Origin: Mariprofundaceae bacterium
GTDB taxonomy: Bacteria; Pseudomonadota; Zetaproteobacteria; Mariprofundales; J009
Direction of reading: 5' to 3'
Length of the DNA: 13,709 nt
NCBI GenBank assembly: GCA_015489095.1
Contig: WFMN01000079.1
Coordinates: forward strand, 1-13,709
This document shows positions 1-7,052 of the stretch, piece after piece (position 1 is the first letter of the stretch; each line of letters starts with the position of its first letter). Made by a program: the position numbers and the translations under genes. Below the pieces are notes generated by a model that was not told the DNA's origin, did no database searches, and saw only the letters and a list, made by a program, of their open reading frames with translations.

Positions 1-7
1 AACAGGC

Positions 8-27
8 ATCCCGGCGCAGGCCGGGAT
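8..27. repeat. Short GC-rich palindrome (REP-like)
   Basis: An 8-base perfect inverted repeat (ATCCCGGC / GCCGGGAT) closes over a 4-base GCAG loop. Hairpins built on this ATCCCGGC...GCCGGGAT core are common dispersed intergenic repeats in proteobacterial genomes, from general knowledge. No T-run follows, so it is not a typical intrinsic terminator for the gene to the left, though it could protect a transcript 3' end. Only one copy is in this window, so repeat status is inferred. Confidence 0.5.
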
Positions 28-109
28 CCATGTGGGTTGTGGCGTTGGCATGACGGGATCGGTTCGTGCGATCTGAAGAGCGATATACGATGAAAGGAAG
101 TAGAAGCGC

Positions 110-1165
110 ATGATGAATGTGGTGATTATCGACGATAACCCGACCAATGTCTTTCTGCTCAAGCGGATGACCGAACAGGTTGAGGGGTGTACGGCCCACA
201 CCTTCGCCGATGCGCCGTCGGCGCTGGCGTGGGACGGGATCGATGGCAGCGATCTGGTGCTGGTCGATTACATGATGCCGGAGATGAACGGGATCGACTT
301 CATCGTCCAGTTTCGCGCCCTCAAGGGGTGCAAGGATGTACCGGTGATCATGGTAACCGCCGACGATGCCAAGGAGGTGCGCTACGAGGCGTTGCAGCGT
401 GGCGCCACCGATTTTCTCAACAAGCCGGTCGATAAAACCGAGTTTCTCGCCCGCATGCGCAACATGCTGGCGCTGCGCAAGAGCCAGAAGCAGATGGCCA
501 ACCGCGCCGAGTGGCTGGCCAGCGAGGTGCGCAAGGCGACCAAGGAGCTGAAGCAGCGCGAGTTGGAGACGATTCTGCTGCTCTCCAAAGCGGCGGAGTA
601 TCGCGACCCTGAAACCGCCTCCCACATCGTGCGCATGAGCCACTACTCGCGGCTGATCGCCCGCCATCTCGGCATGGACGCCATCGAGCAGGAGATGATC
701 CTGCTGGCGGCACCGATGCACGATGTCGGAAAATTGGGAACCCCCGATCGCATCCTGCTCAAGCCGGGCAAGCTGGATGACGAGGAGTTTGCCATCATGA
801 TGCAGCATGCCGAGCACGGCTATCAGATTCTGCACCATAGCAAGACAAGGCTGTTGCAGATCGCCGCCGATATCGCCCGCATGCACCACGAAAAAGTGGA
901 TGGCAGTGGCTATCCGCGCGGGCTCAAGGGGGATGAGATTTCGATCTACGCCCGCATCGTGGCGGTGGCGGATGTGTTTGACGCCCTCACCAGCGAGCGC
1001 CCCTACAAGAAGGCGTGGCCGGTGGAGCAGGCGGTGGCGGTACTGCAGCAAGATAAGGGCAGCCATTTCGACCCCGCCTGCGTGGATGCGCTGATAAACA
1101 ACTTGGACGAGGTGTTGGAGATCAAGGCGCGTTTTCAGGATGAAGAAGAGGTAGGGGAGGTTTGA
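110..1165 (+). CDS. Response regulator with HD-GYP domain (c-di-GMP phosphodiesterase type)
   Basis: The 351-aa protein is predicted to be cytoplasmic and to hydrolyse cyclic di-GMP under control of a sensor kinase. The receiver domain (about 3-122) has the acidic pair D8/D9, phospho-acceptor D53 (in VDYMMPEMNG), T83 and K105 (in LNKPVD). A helical linker (about 123-160) leads to an HD-GYP domain (about 160-345) with the HD pair H204-D205 in MHDVGK, then HHEKVDGSGYP with GYP at 267-269, so the metal-binding and signature residues look intact. The architecture is RpfG-like. The ATG at 110 follows AAAGGAAG (93-100) by 9 bases; the ATG at 113 is an alternative. No cognate histidine kinase is in the window. 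The stop lies 38 bases before the preferred ilvA start, so co-transcription with ilvA and rfbB is likely. Family assignment is firm; the target process is unknown. Confidence 0.93.
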   Translation: MMNVVIIDDNPTNVFLLKRMTEQVEGCTAHTFADAPSALAWDGIDGSDLVLVDYMMPEMNGIDFIVQFRALKGCKDVPVIMVTADDAKEVRYEALQRGATDFLNKPVDKTEFLARMRNMLALRKSQKQMANRAEWLASEVRKATKELKQRELETILLLSKAAEYRDPETASHIVRMSHYSRLIARHLGMDAIEQEMILLAAPMHDVGKLGTPDRILLKPGKLDDEEFAIMMQHAEHGYQILHHSKTRLLQIAADIARMHHEKVDGSGYPRGLKGDEISIYARIVAVADVFDALTSERPYKKAWPVEQAVAVLQQDKGSHFDPACVDALINNLDEVLEIKARFQDEEEVGEV

Positions 1166-1203
1166 GTATCCAAACACAGCAGCGCGCGCGGGAGCGTGGC
1201 ACA

Positions 1204-2721
1204 GTGGACTGGCGGACGATCGACTGGGTCGAGCAGGTTGCCGCCAGCGCGGTCTATGCGGTGGCGGTGGAGACGCCGCTGACGACGGCGCCGCGCCTCT
1301 CCGCCCGTTTGAACAACACCATTCTGCTGAAGCGGGAGGATCTGCAGTCGGTCTTCTCCTTCAAGCTGCGTGGTGCCTACAACAAGATGGCGCAACTAAC
1401 CGACGCCGAGCGCAAGCGGGGGGTGATCTGCGCCTCGGCGGGCAACCACGCCCAAGGGGTGGCGCTGGCGGCGCAGAGGCTGGGGGTCGATGCGGTGATT
1501 GTCATGCCGGAGACTACGCCGCAGCTTAAAGTGTCGGCGGTGGAGTCGCTGGGCGGCCGGGTGGTGCTGTTTGGCGACAGCTACTCCGATGCCGGTGACC
1601 ACGCGCAGGAGCTGCGCCAGAGCAGCGGGCGGGTCTTTATCCACCCCTACGACGATCCGGCGGTGATCGCAGGCCAGGGCACCATCGCCGATGAGCTGTT
1701 GCGGCAGGCGCCGCAGGATCTCGATGCGGTCTTCGTGCCGATCGGCGGCGGCGGGCTGATCGCCGGGGTGGCGGCTTACCTCAAGCAGCTTTCGCCGCAG
1801 ACCAAGGTGATCGGGGTGGAGCCGGTCGATTCGGCGGCGATGCACGATTCGCTGGCGGCGGGTGAGCGGGTGACGCTCGATCAGGTGGGGATCTTTGCCG
1901 ACGGGGTGGCGGTACGAAAGGTGGGGGAGCTCACCTTCGCCATGGTGCGTGAGTTGGTGGACGAGGTGGTGCTGGTCGATACCGATGCCATCTGCGGCGC
2001 GATCAAGGCGATCTACGAGGATGCGCGGGTGATTGTGGAGCCGGCGGGGGCACTGGCGGTGGCGGCGGCCAGGCAGGTGATCGCCCGCGATGGCTGGTGC
2101 GGCAAGCAGATCGCCTGCATCAACTCCGGCGCCAACATGAACTTTGACCGTCTGCGCCATGTGGCGGAGCGTGCCGAGATCGGCGAGCGGCGCGAGGCGC
2201 TGTTTGCGGTGACGATTCCCGAGCGGCCGGGTTCGTTTTTGCAGTTTTGCAGCGTGTTGGGGCGACGCAATGTGACCGAGTTCAACTACCGCCTAGGCTC
2301 GCGTGACGCGGCGCGGGTGTTTGTCGGCATCTCCATCGACGGCGAGCATGAGGCGGCGGAGGTGGAGGCGCAGTTACGCCGGGCAGGATACGCGGTGGTA
2401 TCGCTGATGGAGAACGAGCTTGCCAAGCTGCACTTGCGCCATCTGGTGGGGGGCAAGGCGTCGCAGGTGGCGGCGGAGCAGCTCTACCGTTTCGAGTTTC
2501 CCGAACGCCCCGGCGCGTTGAGCGATTTTCTCAACAAGCTGGCCGGGCGGTGGAATATCTCGCTGTTTCACTACCGCAATCACGGTGCCGCCTACGGGCG
2601 GGTGCTGTTGGCGCTGGAGGCCGATGACGGCGAGCGCGACGAGTTGGAGCGCTTTTTCGACCAGACCGGCTATCCGTTTGTCTGCGAAAGCGAGAATGTG
2701 GTACGGAGGATGTTTCTGTAA
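1204..2721 (+). CDS. ilvA: Threonine ammonia-lyase, biosynthetic (threonine deaminase)
   Basis: This PLP enzyme converts L-threonine to 2-oxobutanoate and ammonia, the first committed step of isoleucine synthesis. It aligns by eye with E. coli IlvA along its whole length. Motifs are KREDLQSVFSFKLRGAY, whose SFKLRG lysine forms the PLP Schiff base, then SAGNHAQG, and the GGGGL phosphate-binding loop. The C-terminal third has two ACT-like regulatory repeats starting near EALFAVTIPERPGSF and YRFEFPERPGALSDF, the arrangement that gives isoleucine inhibition and valine activation in the long form. The frame is open from a TTG at 1162 (519 aa) that overlaps the previous stop as TTGA, but its AGGGGAGG is only 1 base away. 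I prefer the GTG at 1204 (505 aa), which has GGGAG 9 bases upstream and a family-like N-terminus. The stop overlaps the rfbB start by one base (TAATG). Its pairing with an HD-GYP regulator and a sugar dehydratase is unusual. Confidence 0.95.
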   Translation: MDWRTIDWVEQVAASAVYAVAVETPLTTAPRLSARLNNTILLKREDLQSVFSFKLRGAYNKMAQLTDAERKRGVICASAGNHAQGVALAAQRLGVDAVIVMPETTPQLKVSAVESLGGRVVLFGDSYSDAGDHAQELRQSSGRVFIHPYDDPAVIAGQGTIADELLRQAPQDLDAVFVPIGGGGLIAGVAAYLKQLSPQTKVIGVEPVDSAAMHDSLAAGERVTLDQVGIFADGVAVRKVGELTFAMVRELVDEVVLVDTDAICGAIKAIYEDARVIVEPAGALAVAAARQVIARDGWCGKQIACINSGANMNFDRLRHVAERAEIGERREALFAVTIPERPGSFLQFCSVLGRRNVTEFNYRLGSRDAARVFVGISIDGEHEAAEVEAQLRRAGYAVVSLMENELAKLHLRHLVGGKASQVAAEQLYRFEFPERPGALSDFLNKLAGRWNISLFHYRNHGAAYGRVLLALEADDGERDELERFFDQTGYPFVCESENVVRRMFL

Positions 2722-3773
2722 TGGCAACCATCATGGTGACCGGCGGTGCCGGATTTATCGGCTCGGCGGTGGTGCGCCACCTGATTGGGGAGGGCGCCCA
2801 CACGGTGGTCAATGTCGATAAGCTGACCTACGCCGGCAATCTGGAGTCGCTGGCGCAGGTAGCCGATGACCCGCGTTACCACTTCGAACAGGCGGATATC
2901 TGCGACGCAGCGGCGATGGCGCGGATCTTTGCGCGCTACCAGCCGAGTATGGTGATGCATCTGGCGGCGGAATCGCATGTGGATCGCTCCATCGACGGCC
3001 CAGCGGCCTTTATCCAGACCAATATCGTCGGCACCTACACGCTGCTGGAGGCGGCACGCGCCTACTGGCTTAGGCTGGATGGGGAGCGGCGGGCGCGGTT
3101 TCGTTTTCACCACATCTCCACTGATGAGGTGTATGGCGATCTGGACGGCAGCGATGGTTTGTTTACCGAGCAGACGCCCTATGATCCCAGCTCCCCCTAT
3201 TCGGCGAGCAAGGCCGGTTCCGACCATCTGGTGCGGGCGTGGCACCGCACCTACGGCCTGCCGGTGGTGGTGACCAACTGCTCCAACAACTACGGCCCCT
3301 ACCACTTTCCCGAGAAGCTGATTCCACTGGTGATTCTAAATGCGCTGGAGGAGCAACCGCTGCCGGTCTATGGCGATGGCGGGCAGGTGCGTGACTGGCT
3401 CTTTGTCGAGGATCACGCGCGTGCCTTGGTGCGGGTGGTGACCGAGGGGGCGGTGGGGGAGACCTACAACATCGGCGGCCACAACGAAAAGCGCAACATC
3501 GAGGTGGTGGAGGCGATTTGCGCCCTGCTCGACGAGATGCGGCCGCGCGCCGAGGGGCGCTATGCCGATCTCATCACCTTTGTGCAGGATCGCCCCGGTC
3601 ACGACCGGCGCTACGCCATCGATGCCGGCAAGATCGCGCGCGAACTGGGGTGGAAGCCGGTGGAAAGTTTTGACAGCGGTCTGCGCAAAACGGTGCGCTG
3701 GTATCTGGACAACCTCTCGTGGTGCCAGCGGGTGCAGGATGGTTCCTACCGCCGCGAGCGCCTAGGGCTGTAG
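2721..3773 (+). CDS. rfbB: dTDP-glucose 4,6-dehydratase
   Basis: This short-chain dehydrogenase/reductase turns dTDP-D-glucose into dTDP-4-keto-6-deoxy-D-glucose using bound NAD+. It is the second step toward dTDP-rhamnose and other dTDP-deoxysugars. The 350-aa length is typical. The N-terminal Rossmann motif GGAGFIGS is at residues 8-15. The catalytic T134-D135-E136 lies in STDEVYGD, and Y160/K164 in SPYSASKAGSDH. NCSNNYGPYHFPEKLIPL and the PVYGDGGQVRDWLFVEDHA stretch are characteristic of RmlB/RfbB. The ATG overlaps the ilvA stop by one base and is preceded by GGAGGA about 9 bases upstream, so translation is probably coupled. RmlA, RmlC and RmlD, which usually accompany it, are absent here, so the final sugar cannot be deduced. 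The stop codon is the first triplet of a long palindrome. Confidence 0.95.
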   Translation: MATIMVTGGAGFIGSAVVRHLIGEGAHTVVNVDKLTYAGNLESLAQVADDPRYHFEQADICDAAAMARIFARYQPSMVMHLAAESHVDRSIDGPAAFIQTNIVGTYTLLEAARAYWLRLDGERRARFRFHHISTDEVYGDLDGSDGLFTEQTPYDPSSPYSASKAGSDHLVRAWHRTYGLPVVVTNCSNNYGPYHFPEKLIPLVILNALEEQPLPVYGDGGQVRDWLFVEDHARALVRVVTEGAVGETYNIGGHNEKRNIEVVEAICALLDEMRPRAEGRYADLITFVQDRPGHDRRYAIDAGKIARELGWKPVESFDSGLRKTVRWYLDNLSWCQRVQDGSYRRERLGL

Positions 3774-3893
3774 CTATTCAGCTCATCCCGTGTTTTGCCC
3801 GATAGCTGCGTTGAACATGCTCATGTGCTGATAGCACCACACTGCGCGTGTTCGCCTTGCTATCGAACAAAACACGGGCGATCTGAACAGCTA
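3771..3893. repeat. 123-base imperfect palindrome between rfbB and gmd
   Basis: The whole stretch is an interrupted inverted repeat centred near 3832. Outer arms TAGCT(A/G)TTCAG pair across 3771-3781 and the right end. A perfect 11-base arm CCCGTGTTTTG (3787-3797) pairs with CAAAACACGGG (3868-3878). CGATAG (3800-3805) pairs with CTATCG (3860-3865). The centre GTGCT-GAT-AGCAC (3825-3837) is a small hairpin. The symmetry sums agree (about 7665), so these are one structure rather than chance pieces. There is no T-run, which argues against a simple intrinsic terminator. The length and layered symmetry fit a dispersed non-coding repeat (MITE-like or composite REP), but only one copy is visible, so this is inference. 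Confidence 0.8.
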
Positions 3894-3922
3894 CAGGTTA
3901 TTGGAAAAGTTTACAACAAATC

Positions 3923-3929
3923 AAAAGGA
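3923..3929 (+). promoter_or_regulatory. Shine-Dalgarno that fixes the gmd start
   Basis: AAAAGGA ends 8 bases before the ATG at 3938 but runs directly into an earlier in-frame ATG at 3929, leaving no room for initiation there. It therefore favours the start giving MAERKVALITG, which also matches the N-terminus usual for Gmd proteins. Confidence 0.7.
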
Positions 3930-3937
3930 TGGCAACA

Positions 3938-5065
3938 ATGGCTGAACGGAAAGTGGCGTTGATTACTGGGATTACCGGGCAGGATGGCTCCTATCTGGCG
4001 GAGTTCCTGCTGGAGAAGGGGTATGTGGTGCATGGCATCAAGCGGCGGGCATCGCTGTTCAACACCCAGCGGGTGGATCATGTCTATCAGGATCCGCATG
4101 TGGAGCATAAAAACTTTATCTTGCATTACGGGGACTTGACCGATGCCTCCAACCTGACGCGGATTTTGCAGGAGGTACAGCCGGACGAGGTCTATAACCT
4201 CGGCGCGCAGTCGCATGTGGCGGTCAGCTTCGAGTCGCCGGAATACACCGCCGATGTCGATGCGCTCGGCACCCTTCGGCTCTTGGAGGCGATCCGCCTG
4301 CTGGGGCTGGACAGGAAAACCAAGTTTTATCAGGCCTCGACCTCGGAGTTGTTCGGCAAGGTGCAGGAGATTCCGCAGCGCGAGACCACACCGTTTTATC
4401 CCCGCTCGCCCTACGCCGCAGCCAAGTTGTACGCCTACTGGATCGTAGTCAACTACCGTGAATCGTACGGCATGTACGCCTGCAACGGGATTCTGTTCAA
4501 CCATGAATCGCCCCGCCGCGGCGAGACCTTCGTTACCCGCAAGATCACCCGCGGGCTGGCCAATATCGCGCAGGGGCTGGAGGAGTGCCTCTACATGGGC
4601 AACATGAACGCGCTGCGTGACTGGGGGCACGCCAAGGATTATGTGCGCATGCAGTGGATGATGCTGCAACAGGATGCCCCCGATGACTTTGTGATCGCCA
4701 CCGGCGTGCAGTACTCCGTGCGCCAGTTCATCGAGTGGTCGCTGGCGGAGCTCGGCATTACGGCGCGTTTCGAGGGGGAGGGGCTGGATGAACGCGCGGT
4801 GGTCACCTCCATCACCGGGGATAAGGCGCCGGCGTTGCAGGAGGGCGATGTTATCGTGCGGGTCGATCCGCGCTATTTCCGACCGGCCGAGGTGGAGACG
4901 CTGCTCGGCGATCCCAGCAAGGCCAAGGAGAAGCTGGGGTGGACGCCGCAGATCACGGTGCAGGAGATGTGCGCCGAGATGGTGGCGGAGGATCTTCAGG
5001 TGGCGAAGCGCTATGCGCTGTTGAAGCGGCACGGCTATGAGATGCCGGTTGCGATTGAAAACTAG
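3938..5065 (+). CDS. gmd: GDP-mannose 4,6-dehydratase
   Basis: This enzyme converts GDP-D-mannose to GDP-4-keto-6-deoxy-D-mannose with bound NADP+, the branch point to GDP-fucose, GDP-rhamnose, GDP-perosamine and related sugars. The 375-aa length is typical. GITGQDGSYL (11-20) is the Gmd form of the nucleotide-binding loop. KRRASLFNTQRVDH is a Gmd family signature. The catalytic STSELFG has T135 and E137, and SPYAAAKLYAYW has Y159 and K163. NHESPRRGETFVTRKI and the late VDPRYFRPAEVETLLGDPSKAKEKLGW are also diagnostic. An upstream in-frame ATG at 3929 is rejected on Shine-Dalgarno spacing. The usual next gene (fcl, rmd or per) is missing; a UDP-sugar dehydratase follows after 12 bases instead. 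The 123-base palindrome upstream separates it from rfbB, and I see no clear promoter. Confidence 0.96.
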   Translation: MAERKVALITGITGQDGSYLAEFLLEKGYVVHGIKRRASLFNTQRVDHVYQDPHVEHKNFILHYGDLTDASNLTRILQEVQPDEVYNLGAQSHVAVSFESPEYTADVDALGTLRLLEAIRLLGLDRKTKFYQASTSELFGKVQEIPQRETTPFYPRSPYAAAKLYAYWIVVNYRESYGMYACNGILFNHESPRRGETFVTRKITRGLANIAQGLEECLYMGNMNALRDWGHAKDYVRMQWMMLQQDAPDDFVIATGVQYSVRQFIEWSLAELGITARFEGEGLDERAVVTSITGDKAPALQEGDVIVRVDPRYFRPAEVETLLGDPSKAKEKLGWTPQITVQEMCAEMVAEDLQVAKRYALLKRHGYEMPVAIEN

Positions 5066-5077
5066 GCGGTATTGCGC

Positions 5078-6994
5078 GTGAAACAGCCATCAACAGCGGG
5101 CGTGTGGCGGGCTGACCGCTGCAAGCGCGCGGTGATGGTGGCGGCGGACTGCCTGATCATTCCGCTGGCGCTGTGGCTGGCGATTTCGCTGCGCTATGGC
5201 GTGCCCTACCATGTCGATCCGTCGCAGGCGTGGGTGTTTGGCTCCGCCCTGCTGGTGGGAATTCCCATCTTTATGAAGATGGGGCTCTACCGGGCGATTG
5301 TCCACTACATGGAGGCGCGCGCCTTCATGGCGATCTTCCGCGCGGTAAGTGCGATGGTGCTGCTGTGGGGGGTGATTCTACTGCTGGTGATGCCACATGC
5401 GGTGCCGCGTTCATCGGTGGTGATCTTCTGGCTGGTGGCGCTGCTGTTTGTCGGCGGCAGCAGGCTGGTGATGCGCTGGCTGCTGACCGATTTTCAGCGT
5501 GATCGACGGCAGATGTCCACGGTGGTGGTCTATGGCGCCGGCGAGGCGGGGAGGCAGTTGGTGGCGGGGCTGCGCGAGGGCAATCGCCTCTGTCCGGTTG
5601 CCTTTATCGATGACAACCCCGATCTGGTGGCGCACGAGGTGGCGGGGCTGACCGTGTACGCCCCCGACGCGATGGAGCGGCTGTTCGCCGAGCAGCAGGT
5701 GGATCAGGTGCTGGTGGCCATCCCGTCGATGGATCATGGGCAAAAGAAGCGGATCCTGAACCTGCTGGAGCCCTATCCGGTGCGGGTGCGGGTGTTGCCG
5801 GGGCTGGAGGCGCTGGCGGATTGTAAGGTGCGGGTGGAGGCGATCCGCGATATTGATGTGGAGGATCTGCTGGGGCGCGATGTGGCGGCACCAAAACCAG
5901 AGCTGCTCTCCGCCTCCATCCGCGACAAGGTGGTGATGGTGACCGGCGCCGGAGGCTCAATCGGCTCCGAGCTGTGCCGGCAGATTGTCCGTCAGCAGCC
6001 GAAATCGCTGATCCTGTTTGAAATCAGTGAGTACGCGCTCTACGCCATCGAACATGAACTACGGCGGATGGAGGCGACGGACGGGGTGGAGATCGTGCCG
6101 TTGATGGGATCGGTGCACCATTTTCAGCGGGTGAAACGGGTCTGCCGCAGCTTTGGCGTGCAGACCATCTACCACGCGGCGGCCTACAAGCATGTGCCGC
6201 TGGTGGAGTGGAACCCGATCGAGGCGGTGCATAACAACATCGTGACCACCATGCATGTGGCGCAGGCGGCGGTGGAAGCGGGGGTGGAGCGCTTGGTGTT
6301 GATCTCCACCGACAAGGCGGTGCGCCCCACCAATGTGATGGGCGCCAGCAAGCGGTGTGCCGAGCTGGTGTTGCAGGCGTTGAGCGCGGAGGGGGGCGCG
6401 ACACGCTTCTGCATGGTGCGCTTCGGCAATGTGCTGGGCTCGTCGGGCTCGGTGGTGCCGCTCTTTCGCCGCCAGATTGAAGCGGGCGGCCCCGTGACGG
6501 TGACCCATCCGGAGATCACACGATATTTCATGACGATACCGGAGGCTGCGCAACTGGTGATTCAGGCGGGGGCGATGGGGCAGGGGGGCGATCTGTTTGT
6601 GCTCGATATGGGGGATCCGGTCAAGATCACCGATCTTGCCCGCAAGATGATTCAGCTAAGCGGGCTAACGGTGCGCGATGATGCCCATCCCGATGGTGAT
6701 ATCGCCATCCACTTCTCCGGGCTGCGGCCGGGGGAGAAGCTGTACGAGGAGCTGCTGGTCGGCGATAATGTGGAGGGAACCGAGCATCCGCTGATCATGC
6801 GCGCCAACGAAGAGATGATCCCGTGGGAACAACTCCATAGCATGATCTTGGAGATGGAGCAGGCGGCGCATCGCTTCGATCCGCCGGCCATCCGTCGGTT
6901 GCTCCAACGGTGCGTGCGCGGCTATCGGCCGGAGGAAACGATCCACGACCTCACCTGGCAGAGGGAGCAGCAGGGTGGAATCGCGAACCGTTGA
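5078..6994 (+). CDS. Membrane-bound UDP-sugar 4,6-dehydratase (WbpM/PglF/CapD type)
   Basis: This 638-aa inner-membrane nucleotide-sugar dehydratase most likely removes water from UDP-GlcNAc to give the UDP-4-keto-6-deoxy sugar used for O-antigen, capsule or glycoprotein sugars. Four hydrophobic segments (about 18-38, 51-70, 83-105 and 112-128) form the membrane anchor. A first Rossmann-like domain begins at YGAGEAG (G153), and the catalytic SDR domain begins at GAGGSIGSE (290-298). The active site reads STDK (410-413) followed by M421xxxK425, where ordinary SDRs have YxxxK; this Ser-Met-Lys form is known for the WbpM group. The ORF opens at a TTG (5072), but AGGCGG (5064-5069) is 8 bases from the GTG at 5078, which I chose. 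It follows gmd closely and probably shares its transcript. Sequence reading alone cannot settle the exact substrate and stereochemistry. Confidence 0.9.
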   Translation: MKQPSTAGVWRADRCKRAVMVAADCLIIPLALWLAISLRYGVPYHVDPSQAWVFGSALLVGIPIFMKMGLYRAIVHYMEARAFMAIFRAVSAMVLLWGVILLLVMPHAVPRSSVVIFWLVALLFVGGSRLVMRWLLTDFQRDRRQMSTVVVYGAGEAGRQLVAGLREGNRLCPVAFIDDNPDLVAHEVAGLTVYAPDAMERLFAEQQVDQVLVAIPSMDHGQKKRILNLLEPYPVRVRVLPGLEALADCKVRVEAIRDIDVEDLLGRDVAAPKPELLSASIRDKVVMVTGAGGSIGSELCRQIVRQQPKSLILFEISEYALYAIEHELRRMEATDGVEIVPLMGSVHHFQRVKRVCRSFGVQTIYHAAAYKHVPLVEWNPIEAVHNNIVTTMHVAQAAVEAGVERLVLISTDKAVRPTNVMGASKRCAELVLQALSAEGGATRFCMVRFGNVLGSSGSVVPLFRRQIEAGGPVTVTHPEITRYFMTIPEAAQLVIQAGAMGQGGDLFVLDMGDPVKITDLARKMIQLSGLTVRDDAHPDGDIAIHFSGLRPGEKLYEELLVGDNVEGTEHPLIMRANEEMIPWEQLHSMILEMEQAAHRFDPPAIRRLLQRCVRGYRPEETIHDLTWQREQQGGIANR

Positions 6995-7019
6995 CAGCGC
7001 GCCAAGCGGTAGGGATGCT
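6991..7019 (+). promoter_or_regulatory. Possible sigma-70 promoter for the diguanylate cyclase gene
   Basis: A perfect -35 hexamer TTGACA (6991-6996) contains the TGA stop of the upstream gene. With a 17-base spacer, GATGCT (7014-7019) falls at the -10 position and matches TATAAT at only three of six bases. The start of transcription would be near 7026, giving a short leader before the ATG at 7053. The weak -10 keeps this tentative. Confidence 0.35.
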
Positions 7020-7052
7020 TTCGCTCCGATCCTTAGAGAGGCAGGGTAACCA

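Noticed and set aside
1162..1203. TTG start for ilvA overlapping the upstream stop
   Set aside because: Its AGGGGAGG leaves only a 1-base spacer. The GTG at 1204 has GGGAG at 9 bases and gives a family-like N-terminus. The TTG is not fully excluded.
1396..2160. Minus-strand open frame of 254 codons within ilvA
   Set aside because: It is the antisense frame of a well-recognised enzyme, with a His/Arg/Asp-rich low-complexity product.
3929..3937. Earlier ATG for gmd
   Set aside because: AAAAGGA abuts it with no spacer, while the ATG at 3938 is correctly spaced.
3911..5032. Long open frame on the minus strand (373 codons)
   Set aside because: It is a GC-rich shadow of gmd: the His/Leu/Arg-rich translation has no domain, and the + strand gene is unambiguous.
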